From the NCBI GenBank assembly GCA_016743945.1, contig JADGFI010000001.1:62001-126000 (forward strand): a DNA stretch of 64,000 nt, read 5' to 3'. Position numbers and translations under genes: made by a program. Under the pieces are notes generated by a model. The model was given only the letters and a program-made list of their open reading frames with translations, was not told the DNA's origin and made no database searches. Position 1 is the first letter of the stretch; the number at the start of each line of letters is the position of its first letter. This document shows, piece by piece, positions 47,260 through 55,749 of the stretch. The DNA is from Desulfobacteraceae bacterium (lineage in GTDB: Bacteria > Desulfobacterota > Desulfobacteria > Desulfobacterales > Desulfobacteraceae).

Positions 47260-47598
47260 ATGCAGGGACTTGATATTCTCACTCTGATCATCATGGTTAT
47301 CCTCATTGTGATGATCGGATTTATTGTTGTTAAATTAGGAGCGCTGCCCGGCAGTATTGCACTGCAGCGAAACCATCCCCAGGCCGAGGCCATCCGGGTG
47401 TGTGGTTGGATCGGGGTTCTGACGCTTGGTCTAGCTTGGCCCATCGCCTTAATATGGGCCTTTACCCGCCCTCAGTCTTTGTCCGAAAAAATTTTAGATG
47501 CCGACCCCAATGAGTTGGCTTGCCTGAAACAACAGATCTGTGAGCTTGAAAAGAGAGTCGATACACTTATGGAAGTAAAAGGAGGTATGGACCTATGA
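47260..47598 (+). CDS. YiaW-like inner-membrane protein (DUF3302)
   Basis: 112 residues with two membrane helices (LTLIIMVILIVMIGFIVVKL and IGVLTLGLAWPIALIWAF) and a C-terminal coil (LACLKQQICELEKRVDTLM). It matches the DUF3302 family of E. coli YiaW, which is nearly always encoded with a YiaV-like membrane fusion protein, as here (ATGA overlap with the next gene). Its function is unknown. Confidence 0.8.
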   Translation: MQGLDILTLIIMVILIVMIGFIVVKLGALPGSIALQRNHPQAEAIRVCGWIGVLTLGLAWPIALIWAFTRPQSLSEKILDADPNELACLKQQICELEKRVDTLMEVKGGMDL

Positions 47599-48536
47599 TT
47601 GCCTTTCTCATACTCTGTTATTGCGGGATTCTCTGGCTGGTTTTCTTTAAGCTCAGATTACTGCCGTGGAATACTGTCAGTCAGGCGGTTTCAGCGGTTA
47701 TCGGCATTTTAGCGATAATGGAACTGCTGATTTTAATCAATATTTACCAGCCCTATTCAACCAATGCCACCCTGGTGAAAAAAGCGATTCCCATCGTGGC
47801 CAGGGTCCCGGGACGGGTTCTGGATGTCCCGGTAAAACCCAATACCCCCTTAAAAAAAGGGGATATCCTCTTTAAAATAGACCCAAGGCCCTATCAATAT
47901 CAGGTGGACCAGCTAAAAGCCCGGCTGAGCCTGGCCCAAACCCGTCTGGGGCAGTCCCAAGACCTGCTGAAAGATCAGGCCGGCAGCCTTTATGATGTCG
48001 AACAGTTCAAAACAGACGTGGACCAGTTAAAGGCCCAGCTGGAAAAAGCCGAGCTGGATCTTGCTGAAACCACCCTTTATGCACCGGCTGACGGTTATGT
48101 CACCCAGCTTTTTTTAAAACCAGGGGCCGTGACCCTGGCCAATGCCTTATCATCGGTGATGAATTTTGTATACGGCGAAGAGGACATTGTGACTGTGCCG
48201 TTCAGGCAGAATTCTCTGAGGCATGCCAGGCAGGGTGATGCAGTGGAAATCGCCTTTGATACCTATCCCGGCAGAATTTTTAATGGATTTTTGGTAGATA
48301 TTGCCGCTGCCACAGGAGAAGCCGTACTGACGCCCAGCGGAAACCTGAGGGGGGCAACCCAGGTACCGCCCAACGGCCCGCTGTGGGCCCGGATTCACGT
48401 TGAAGACGATGTGGCAGGGTACCTGCTTCCTGCCGGGACAAACGGTGCTGTGGCCATCTATACGGATAAGGGCAAAGCCTTGAGCATCATTAGAAAAGTC
48501 ATTATCCGATTTTATACCTGGCTCAATTTTTTCTAA
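47595..48536 (+). CDS. YiaV/EmrA-like periplasmic membrane fusion (HlyD-family) protein
   Basis: 313 residues. Two N-terminal membrane helices (IAFLILCYCGILWLVFFKL and a second near 35-55), a lipoyl half (VARVPGRVLDVPVKPNTPLKKG), a coiled coil of about 50 residues and a second lipoyl half (APADGYVTQLFLKPGAV). It links an inner-membrane pump to an outer-membrane channel. No pump of its own is seen; the YiaW-like protein may stand in. Overlaps the previous gene by 4 bp, and GGAGG lies at 47581-47585. Confidence 0.87.
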   Translation: MIAFLILCYCGILWLVFFKLRLLPWNTVSQAVSAVIGILAIMELLILINIYQPYSTNATLVKKAIPIVARVPGRVLDVPVKPNTPLKKGDILFKIDPRPYQYQVDQLKARLSLAQTRLGQSQDLLKDQAGSLYDVEQFKTDVDQLKAQLEKAELDLAETTLYAPADGYVTQLFLKPGAVTLANALSSVMNFVYGEEDIVTVPFRQNSLRHARQGDAVEIAFDTYPGRIFNGFLVDIAAATGEAVLTPSGNLRGATQVPPNGPLWARIHVEDDVAGYLLPAGTNGAVAIYTDKGKALSIIRKVIIRFYTWLNFF

Positions 48537-48556
48537 CCCGATTTAGAGTACAGCAT

Positions 48557-49987
48557 ATGAAATTATATTTTGTAAAAACCATGATCATAGTGTCTGCGGC
48601 ACTTTGGCTTTGCGGATGTTCAGGAACACCGTCTCCAACAACAGGCGAAGTGGTCGGACAGGGGCTTCCAAAGCAGACCCAAATTCCCGAGGACTGGACA
48701 TCAAAAGGCAATGAAGAATCGCCTGACCAGTTGCGCAATGCGCTGGCCGGGCCTGTGGAGGACGGGTGGATCAAAAACTTCAAGGACCCTCAATTGACGA
48801 GTCTTGTTCGAGAAGCCGTGAGTCATAATCCGGGGCTGCGCATTGCCGCAGCCAATGTAGACCGGGCTGCTGCTGTGGCTGTGATATCCGGTGCAGCATT
48901 AAAACCAAGTGTTGGTGCCGGCGTTGTAGGAGAAAAGACTTATGGTGGCAGCCTACTTGATACCGATGCCTGGGGTGTGGGCATGGCCTGGGAAATTGAT
49001 CTATGGGGCAAGCTTCGCGCAAGGGCCACCGCAGGCGAGGCCGCATATGAAGCCAGCGTTGCTGATTACAACGGAGCCCGCCAATCCCTGGCAGCCCTGA
49101 CCGCCAAAGCCTGGTTCCTCCTGACCGAAGCGTATCAGCAGCGATCCCTTATTGAAGAGAGCGTCAGCATCTATGAAAAAATGTTAGGCCTTGCAGAATC
49201 AAGGTACAAGATTGGTAAGGTTTCCAAACAGGATATTCACCTGGCCAGGGCTGATCTTTCCTCGGCCAATGAACGTCTGAGACAGATGCAGACTGCTTTT
49301 GAGCAGGCTGCCCGCAGCCTTGAAATTCTGCTGGGAAGATATCCTAAAGCTGAAATCAATGCCGGAAAAAAGTTTGTCACAATGCCGCCGGCCATACCTG
49401 TTGGATTGCCGTCGGATATCCTGCAGCGGCGATATGATCTTATATCTGCTGAAAAAAAGGTGGCAGCGGCCTTCCAGCAGACCATTGAAGCCGAGGCGGC
49501 AAGGCTGCCAAGCCTGAGTCTGACCGCAACCGGGGGCAGGGTCAGCAATGACCTCAATAATCTATTGGGCAGTGATCCGGGGTTTTTCAATGTGGGCGCT
49601 AATTTTTTAGCCCCGATTTTCACAGGAGGAGCGCTTGAGGCTCAGGTGGAGATTACAGAAGCCGATCAGGAAGCGGCTCTTGCAGCCTATGGACAGACGG
49701 CACTGACAGCATTCAGTGAGGTGGAACGATCCCTCAGTAATGAACAATTGATTTTGGAACGGGAGGTATTCCTGGCAGATGTGGTTACGGACAATGACCA
49801 GGCGCTTAAGCTTGCCCAAAAGCAGTACCAGGTGGGGCGGACAGATATGCTGAATGTTCTGATAAACCAGGCCCGTTTGATTGGGGCCAAAGCCTCCCTG
49901 ATCAGCCTTCAAAATGACCGGCTCACCAACCGGGTGAACCTGCACCTGGCATTGGGGGGCAGTTTTGAAGAAGCCTCAGCTGAATAA
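48557..49987 (+). CDS. Outer-membrane efflux lipoprotein (TolC/NodT family)
   Basis: 476 residues with a lipoprotein signal (VSAALWLCGCSG; lipidated Cys near 22) and two OEP repeats with long helices (for example LAESRYKIGKVSKQDIHLA and LAQKQYQVGRTDMLNVLIN). Trimers form a periplasm-spanning tunnel for export. It follows the membrane fusion gene by 20 bp, giving a two-component exit path. Its frame is intact. Confidence 0.92.
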   Translation: MKLYFVKTMIIVSAALWLCGCSGTPSPTTGEVVGQGLPKQTQIPEDWTSKGNEESPDQLRNALAGPVEDGWIKNFKDPQLTSLVREAVSHNPGLRIAAANVDRAAAVAVISGAALKPSVGAGVVGEKTYGGSLLDTDAWGVGMAWEIDLWGKLRARATAGEAAYEASVADYNGARQSLAALTAKAWFLLTEAYQQRSLIEESVSIYEKMLGLAESRYKIGKVSKQDIHLARADLSSANERLRQMQTAFEQAARSLEILLGRYPKAEINAGKKFVTMPPAIPVGLPSDILQRRYDLISAEKKVAAAFQQTIEAEAARLPSLSLTATGGRVSNDLNNLLGSDPGFFNVGANFLAPIFTGGALEAQVEITEADQEAALAAYGQTALTAFSEVERSLSNEQLILEREVFLADVVTDNDQALKLAQKQYQVGRTDMLNVLINQARLIGAKASLISLQNDRLTNRVNLHLALGGSFEEASAE

Positions 49988-49999
49988 CCAGGAGAAAAT

Positions 50000-50894
50000 A
50001 TGATCGTTAATAAAAACAGATGGAGAGTGCTACTGATAATCGTTTTTGCAGGTTTCTTAATGATACCGTACCCAGTATCTGCCCAAGAGAATGATAAAAA
50101 CAGGTCATCTTCAAAGGAAGAGACCGATCTTTCTGAAATCAGTCGCCAGTTGGACAACCCCCTGACAGGGCTCTGGTCCCTTACATTTGAAAATAAAACC
50201 TACATCAAAAAAGGGGATCTGATTGAAGGAGAAGAGCTCGGCAATGTGCTGAATTTCCAGCCGGGCATGCCCATCCCCCTTGGAGAGGCCCAGGAATGGG
50301 TATTTATTGCCCGCCCTGTCTTCCCCCTTGTCACAAATCCGGTTCTGGACGCAAGCCAACCTGACGGCGTTGATGGCCATGAAACAGGTCTTGGGGATAT
50401 TCAATTGCTCTCCATGGTTGGCCCGAACAAAAAAGACGGCCTTGTCTGGGGGCTTGGTGCAACCTTTAAATTCCCCACAGCCACAGAAGACGCATTGGGC
50501 CAGGATAAATACCAGGCCGGTCCGTCAGCCATGCTTTTCAGCATTTTAAAACCCTGGGTGGTCGGTGCACTGGTGCAGAATTGGTGGTCTTTTGCAGGGG
50601 ATGATAATGCAAAAGATACTGGAAAAACAGACGTTCAATATGTCATACGCTATTCCCTGCCAGATGCCTGGTCTATTGGGATGGGCCCGACCATATCCAT
50701 TGACTGGGAGGCAAATAGTGATGACCGGTATACTGTACCTGTTGGTCTGGGCGTAACCAAAACCGTGCATATTGGCAAATTTCCTGTAAAATTCAGGTTA
50801 GAGACCCATTATTCCCGTGATCAGGCCGGACAGCTATGGGGATGAATGGACCTTTATTTTCAGAATTGCGCCGGTGATACCCAGTCCTTTTTAA
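50000..50894 (+). pseudogene. Second neuromedin U-type barrel gene with a C-terminal frameshift
   Basis: Signal peptide, then a barrel closely resembling the 46395 gene (KDGLVWGLGATFKFPTATED; YTVPVGLGVTKTVHIGKFP). The open frame stops at 50845 after RDQAGQLWG. One frame over, DSYGDEWTFIFRIAPVIPSPF follows to a stop at 50892-50894, the normal last strands with a terminal Phe. A single extra base near 50825 therefore breaks the gene. Without these strands the barrel should not be recognised by the BAM machinery. Confidence 0.75.
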
Positions 50895-50924
50895 ATAATA
50901 ATTATTATTAAGGAGAGATAAATA

Positions 50925-52037
50925 ATGACATTTACCCGCCGCAATTTTATTAAGACCAGTGCGCTTGCTGTTGGTGCAGCAACTGCCCTGCCATTGAGTT
51001 CGTTTGCATCCTCTCAATCCAAAGACGGTCTGTCCCTCACCGCTGCGGGATACCGACTGGACCGAACAAGAGCTTTGTTTGACGGAAAAGTGGGGATTGA
51101 CGGCTGTGCCGCAGAATTCAAGGAAATAGGGATCGGAGATCTGAATACCCATGTTTTCAGCGGGCCCCGTACTCTGGACGTCACAGAAATCGGGCTCCAT
51201 CCTTTTATGCTGGCCTGGGCCAATGAAGACTTCAGGGCCTACTATCTTCTGCCGATTTTTCCGTTACGTGTATTCCGGCACAAAAGTGTATTCATTAGAA
51301 CTGACCGGGGGATAAAAACACCCCAAGATCTGAAGGGAAAAAAAATTGCCACTGCAGGATATTCATCCACCTCCCTGACCTGGATCCGGGGGATTTTCGA
51401 AGAAGAATACGGCATCAGGGCTGACGAGATGCAATGGGTCGTCTCTCAAAAAGATTCCTCTGCCAAAGATGCGGGCAAGGTCTCCAAGCAGGAGAATATT
51501 TTCCCCAAGGGGGTGCCAATAAGTTACGGCCCAGAAGGAAAAGATGAGTCAGATTTATTGGCAGAAGGCGTTGTGGATGCCTGCTTCCATGCGGCTGAGC
51601 CTAAGGCTTATACTGAGGGGCATCCCAAAATCGAAAGGCTTTTCCCGGATTATAGGTCTGTGGAAAGGGCTTTTTATGCCAAAACAGGTATTTTTCCCAT
51701 CATGCACGCAGTTGCCATTAAACGGGATTTTGCCAAGGCGAATCCCTGGGTGGTCAAGGCGGTTTTCAATGCCTATTCTCAATCCAAAAAAGAGTCGTAC
51801 CAGTACCTGGCCAAAGCGCTATGGTTTGACAATATGCTGCCCTGGGCTGCCCAGGAGTTTGAAGAGACAAAGGCGTTGATGGGCCAAAATTTTTATTCCT
51901 ATGGGATTGAACCCAACCGGGAAATACTGGAAAAATTGTTTCAATACTCATACCGGCAAAAATTATGCAAACGTGAATTGAAGATTCAAGAGGTTTTCGA
52001 ACCCTCAAGCCTTGAGCTGACAGAGTCTTCTGATTAA
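50925..52037 (+). CDS. Tat-exported substrate-binding protein, 4,5-dihydroxyphthalate decarboxylase-like
   Basis: 370 residues. A twin-arginine signal (TRRNFIKTSALAVGAATALP) precedes a periplasmic-binding fold related to NMT1/PhnD and to proteins called 4,5-dihydroxyphthalate decarboxylase. Marks: YRLDRTRALFDGKV, IGLHPFMLAWANEDF, KTPQDLKGKKIATAGYSS. No ABC permease or ATPase is adjacent, so it may deliver its ligand elsewhere. AAGGAGAG lies upstream of the ATG. The ligand is unknown; an aromatic acid would fit the family. Confidence 0.8.
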   Translation: MTFTRRNFIKTSALAVGAATALPLSSFASSQSKDGLSLTAAGYRLDRTRALFDGKVGIDGCAAEFKEIGIGDLNTHVFSGPRTLDVTEIGLHPFMLAWANEDFRAYYLLPIFPLRVFRHKSVFIRTDRGIKTPQDLKGKKIATAGYSSTSLTWIRGIFEEEYGIRADEMQWVVSQKDSSAKDAGKVSKQENIFPKGVPISYGPEGKDESDLLAEGVVDACFHAAEPKAYTEGHPKIERLFPDYRSVERAFYAKTGIFPIMHAVAIKRDFAKANPWVVKAVFNAYSQSKKESYQYLAKALWFDNMLPWAAQEFEETKALMGQNFYSYGIEPNREILEKLFQYSYRQKLCKRELKIQEVFEPSSLELTESSD

Positions 52038-52095
52038 CGGGCAAAAGAGATACTTTTAGAATAAAAAACAAACCATAACTAAAAAAGAGGAACCA

Positions 52096-52848
52096 ATGAA
52101 AAAACGATTTATCCATTTAATTCTGGCAGTAGCCCTCTGCCTGTTTATGGTGACAAAAGGGTTTGCAGATGAGACGAACAAAAACAAGGATTGGTCATTT
52201 GAGCTGGCCCCTCTTTACCTGTGGGCGGTAAATATTTCCGGTGATGTCACGGTAAAGGGGCAGACCCAGCCTGCGGATCTTGAATTTGGGGACATCTGGG
52301 ACAACCTGGAAGGGATGTTCACCCTTCATTTCGAAGGCCTGCATAAAAGCGGTTGGGGATTTATTACAAACCTGGATTATCTGAACGTGGAATCCTCCGG
52401 TGGCTCCCCCCTTGGCCCTGTAGAGGTGGGTATGGATGAAAGAATCCTGGAGCTGGATGTATTTTACAGGTGGACCAACGGCAACCATGCCTATGATCTC
52501 CTTATCGGGTTACGTCATTCCGATGTGGATATCGGGACAAATTTCTTAAATCTGCCTTTAAAAACAGACAGTGGTGATGATTGGGTGGACGGCATTTTCG
52601 GTGCCAGGTATATTTATGAGATTGCTCCCAAATGGCAGCTTAAGCTCAAGGGGGATCTGGGCGTTGGTGGATCTGACTTTACCTGTCAGGGGATTGGGCT
52701 GGTTACGTATCAGGCCTGGGAACATTTTGCTTTTACCGGAGGATATCGGGCTTTATATAGGGACTATGGTTCAGGATCGGGCTTTAACCGTTTTGAGTAT
52801 GACGTGACAATGCACGGCCCTGTAATCGCTCTTAACATCAGCTGGTAG
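52096..52848 (+). CDS. Outer-membrane beta-barrel protein
   Basis: 250 residues with a signal peptide (about 1-24). Repeated amphipathic strands (FELAPLYLWAVNISGDVTV; GMFTLHFEGLHKSGWGFIT) and a final strand (HGPVIALNISW) ending in Trp fit an 8- or 10-strand barrel. I cannot name the family beyond OmpA/OmpW-like. GAGGAA lies before the ATG. Same strand as its neighbours. Confidence 0.7.
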   Translation: MKKRFIHLILAVALCLFMVTKGFADETNKNKDWSFELAPLYLWAVNISGDVTVKGQTQPADLEFGDIWDNLEGMFTLHFEGLHKSGWGFITNLDYLNVESSGGSPLGPVEVGMDERILELDVFYRWTNGNHAYDLLIGLRHSDVDIGTNFLNLPLKTDSGDDWVDGIFGARYIYEIAPKWQLKLKGDLGVGGSDFTCQGIGLVTYQAWEHFAFTGGYRALYRDYGSGSGFNRFEYDVTMHGPVIALNISW

Positions 52849-52888
52849 ACTTAATTTTTTTTATTTTTTTTATAAGGATGAATACACA

Positions 52889-53374
52889 ATGAAGAATATA
52901 ATTTTTATTGGGGTTGGACTCTTGTTTTTTACCGGCCTTGCTTTTGCAAATGAACTGGTTGTTTTTCCGGCAAAAGGACAATCCGAAGAGCAGATGGAAA
53001 AAGACAAATATGAATGTTATCAATGGGCCAAAAAACAAAGTGGGTTTGATCCCATGGCGCCGCCAACCACCCAAACCGCCCCTCCTTCACAGCAGGCACA
53101 ACAGGGTGGCGCTGTCAGAGGGGCGGCAAGGGGGGCTGCTCTCGGTCTTACAGTGGGGGCAATTACCAACAACAGCAAAAGCAGAAGCACTGCAGCTGGT
53201 GCTGCTGCAGGCGGTCTTGCCGGGGGGATGAAAAACCGTGATCAGGCCAGGCAGCAGCAACAAGCCGAACAGGAATGGACCCAAAAGGAGACGATGAATT
53301 ATGCCCAGCAGCGGGACAGCTATAATCGGGCATATTCGGCCTGTCTTGAAGGAAAAAACTATACCGTAAAATAA
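52889..53374 (+). CDS. Glycine-zipper periplasmic protein
   Basis: 161 residues. Signal peptide (about 1-20), a short conserved part with one Cys (EKDKYECYQWAKKQSGFDP), a Pro/Gln linker, then a glycine-zipper (GAVRGAARGAALGLTVGA and AAGAAAGGLAGGM) able to insert into or pack in a membrane, and a Gln-rich tail with a second Cys. Its function is unknown. It is often found beside YSC84-type genes, as here. Confidence 0.7.
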   Translation: MKNIIFIGVGLLFFTGLAFANELVVFPAKGQSEEQMEKDKYECYQWAKKQSGFDPMAPPTTQTAPPSQQAQQGGAVRGAARGAALGLTVGAITNNSKSRSTAAGAAAGGLAGGMKNRDQARQQQQAEQEWTQKETMNYAQQRDSYNRAYSACLEGKNYTVK

Positions 53375-53389
53375 AAAATAGAGAGAACC

Positions 53390-53825
53390 ATGGTAAAAAA
53401 GATATTTTTAATTGTTATGTTGATGACTGCATTTGCTACAATTACCGGATTTCTCGGTGCAAAAGGTGACAGCCCCGAGGAAAAGAAAAAGAATATCCAG
53501 AAGATGAAAGCCCAGACTCTAAAAAATCTGTACAAACTTGCGCCTAATGCAAAAAAAGAGATTGCAGCTTCAAAAGGGTTTGCAGTTTTCAGCAACACGG
53601 GTGTAAATGTGTTAGTGGTTTCCACTGGCAACGGATTTGGGGTGGCAGGCAGAGGCCCAGGCTGATGCAGCTGCCAAGGCTGATGATAAGGGAGGCTCTG
53701 CCGCCGCAGCAATTGAAGTCGCACCGGGCGTGAAGCTCTATCAATTAACAAAGAACGGGCTTGCCCTTCAGGCAACCATTCAGGGCACCAAATACTGGAA
53801 GGACGATGAGCTCAACAAGAAGTAA
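53390..53825 (+). pseudogene. YSC84-domain secreted protein with internal deletion
   Basis: The first part has a signal peptide and NAKKEIAASKGFAVFSNTGV, the second, in another frame, has QADAAAKADDKGGSAAAAIE, then LALQATIQGTKYWKDDELN. Both ends match YSC84 (SYLF) proteins, but the middle (about 55-60 residues after GNGFGVA) is missing and the frame changes near 53640. It is dead or assembled wrongly. The intact relative is the 39592-41067 gene. Confidence 0.75.
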
Positions 53826-53906
53826 TGAGGCATGGAAGTCTGGTGATAATACGAAAAAAAGAAAAGCAACCTTTGTAACAAAAGGCCATACGGTAAAAAT
53901 AATAAA

Positions 53907-55209
53907 TTGAACGAATCCTCAAAAGCCTTAAGACCACGTTCCGCAAGCCGGAACATTACAGATTTTATAAAGCACCTTCATCCAAGAAAAATCCAGTTAG
54001 AGGTTTTGTCATTCAACAAAACCTTTGGCCTTGGCGGGATGTCCCTGGTTCTGGTGGGATTGCTGATGCTCTCCGGGGCACTTATGCTTCTTGCTTACAA
54101 GCCGGTTCCACAAGAGGCTTACCAGTCTGTATTGTCATTGCGGCGGGATTATCTTTTCGGAAGCCTGATCAGAAATATTCATTTTTTTTCAGCCAATCTG
54201 GTTGTTGTCCTTATGGTCTATCATATGCTTCGGGTTGTGTTTACCCTGGGATATATTCAGGAACGTCGCAGCAACTGGTTCATCGGGATCTGTCTGCTGG
54301 GGCTGATCCTCTTTTCGTGTTTCACCGGTTATCTTCTGCCCTGGGACCAGACCGCATACTGGGCCGTGACCATCTGTATACATATGCTGGATTATGTCCC
54401 CTTTGGAACCTCTGTAACAAGTCTGATAACAGACGGTGACGGGGTGACAGCCCCAAACCCTGCAGGTCTTTTTTACCTGCCACACCACCCTGATTCCTGC
54501 CACTCTTTTGGGAGTGCTTTGCATACATTTTTGGAAGATCAGAAAGGTTGGTGGTGTGATTTTCAATCGTCCCCGATCTTTTAAGAGTCAAGGCAAAAGG
54601 CAGATGGTGCCTGCCTGGCCCAATCTGTTTCTGCGTGAAGCTGTGGTGGGGCTTTGTCTTGTAGCTTTCATCATGAGCCTCTCTTTGCTGTTTGATGCAC
54701 CTTTGGAAAAAATGGCCAACTCGGGCCTGAGTCCGAACCCGGCAAAAGCCCCGTGGTACTTTGCCGGGTTTCAGGAACTGCTGCTCCATTTTCACCCTAT
54801 TTTTGCCGTGTGCATTATTCCAGCCCTTGTTTTTTGCCTTTTATCAGCACTTCCACTGTTTTTTAAACCGGATGAAAGGTCCGGGACATGGTTTATCTCT
54901 GCTAAAGGTGCCAGGGCTGCGATAATTTCTGCCATATCTGCGTTCCTGCTGATACCTGGTTTTGTGATGGCAGACGCCTATGTTCTTCAGCTCCATACCG
55001 GCAAAATTCTTCTGGGGTCCTGGATACTTTTTACCGTCACAGCAGGAGGCAGTATGATATTTTACTCCCTGCTGAGAAAAAAATGGCAGTTTTCAGTGAA
55101 TGAGGCCAATCAGACGCTGATTGCTTTTTTTATTTTTGCCTATGTGATGCTCACTATTACCTGTGTCTGGTTCCGTGGACCTGGCATGGCCCTGGAGATT
55201 TTTTCATGA
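53907..55209 (+). pseudogene. Cytochrome b of a bc-type quinol oxidase, frameshifted
   Basis: The first frame (to 54584) holds helices A-C with haem ligands in RNIHFFSANLVVVLMVYHML. The second frame (from about 54475) continues with CHTTLIPATLLGVLCIHFW, whose two histidines are the other haem pair, and the C-terminal helices with NPAKAPWYFAGFQELLLHF (PEWY-like loop as APWY). They join if one T is removed from the T run 54469-54474. The rebuilt protein of about 430 residues spans both cytochrome b domains. The start codon is a TTG with no clear ribosome-binding site. It feeds electrons to the Rieske protein encoded next. Confidence 0.8.
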
Positions 55210-55749
55210 CATCAAGCAAATCGGACCAAACCGACCAGAATTCAAGACGGCGTTTTCTGGGAATCCTATGGACCGTCATGGGGGGGGGCCGCCCTTTTGG
55301 AAGTTGCATTTCTCTGCCTTTCCTTTCTGAGTCCCTCACATCGGAAAAATGATAAAAAATCCTTGTCTTCCATTGTAGAAGCAGGCAAAGCAGAATCATT
55401 TGAACCCGGGAGCGTGATCCCTTTTGTGCGAGGGCAGTTTTACCTGGTCTGTCTTAAAGACGGGGGTTTTCTTGCCCTCTCAAGTCAATGTACGCACCTG
55501 GGATGCAGCGTGCCCTGGGATAATGAACAAGGGTTGTTTGTCTGTCCCTGCCATGCGTCAAAATTCAATATCACAGGGGAGGTTGTGACGGCATCTGCAC
55601 CAAGGGCAATGGATATTTTTGATCTGCAGATTAAAAACAATACCGTTCTGGTGGATATCAGCCGAAAAATAAAACGGGCACATTTTTCGAAATCCCATGT
55701 GGTTTATCCGGATGTGGTTAAAAAAATAGGACAGAAAAAAAATGGCTGA
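55206..55749 (+). pseudogene. Rieske iron-sulfur protein, frameshifted in a G9 run
   Basis: ATG 55206 opens a Tat-like start (SRRRFLGILWTVMG). At the G run 55280-55288 the frame is lost; with eight G it continues AALLEVAFLCLSFL and the Rieske domain with CTHLGC and CPCHASKF, the 2Fe-2S ligands. It overlaps the cytochrome b stop and the next cytochrome start. It would move electrons from quinol to a cytochrome c. Slippage in G9 could in principle switch it on and off. Confidence 0.82.

Noticed and set aside
46497..47444. 315-codon minus-strand frame
   Set aside because: It is a shadow of the barrel and YiaW-like genes, which have signal peptides, ribosome-binding sites and family motifs.
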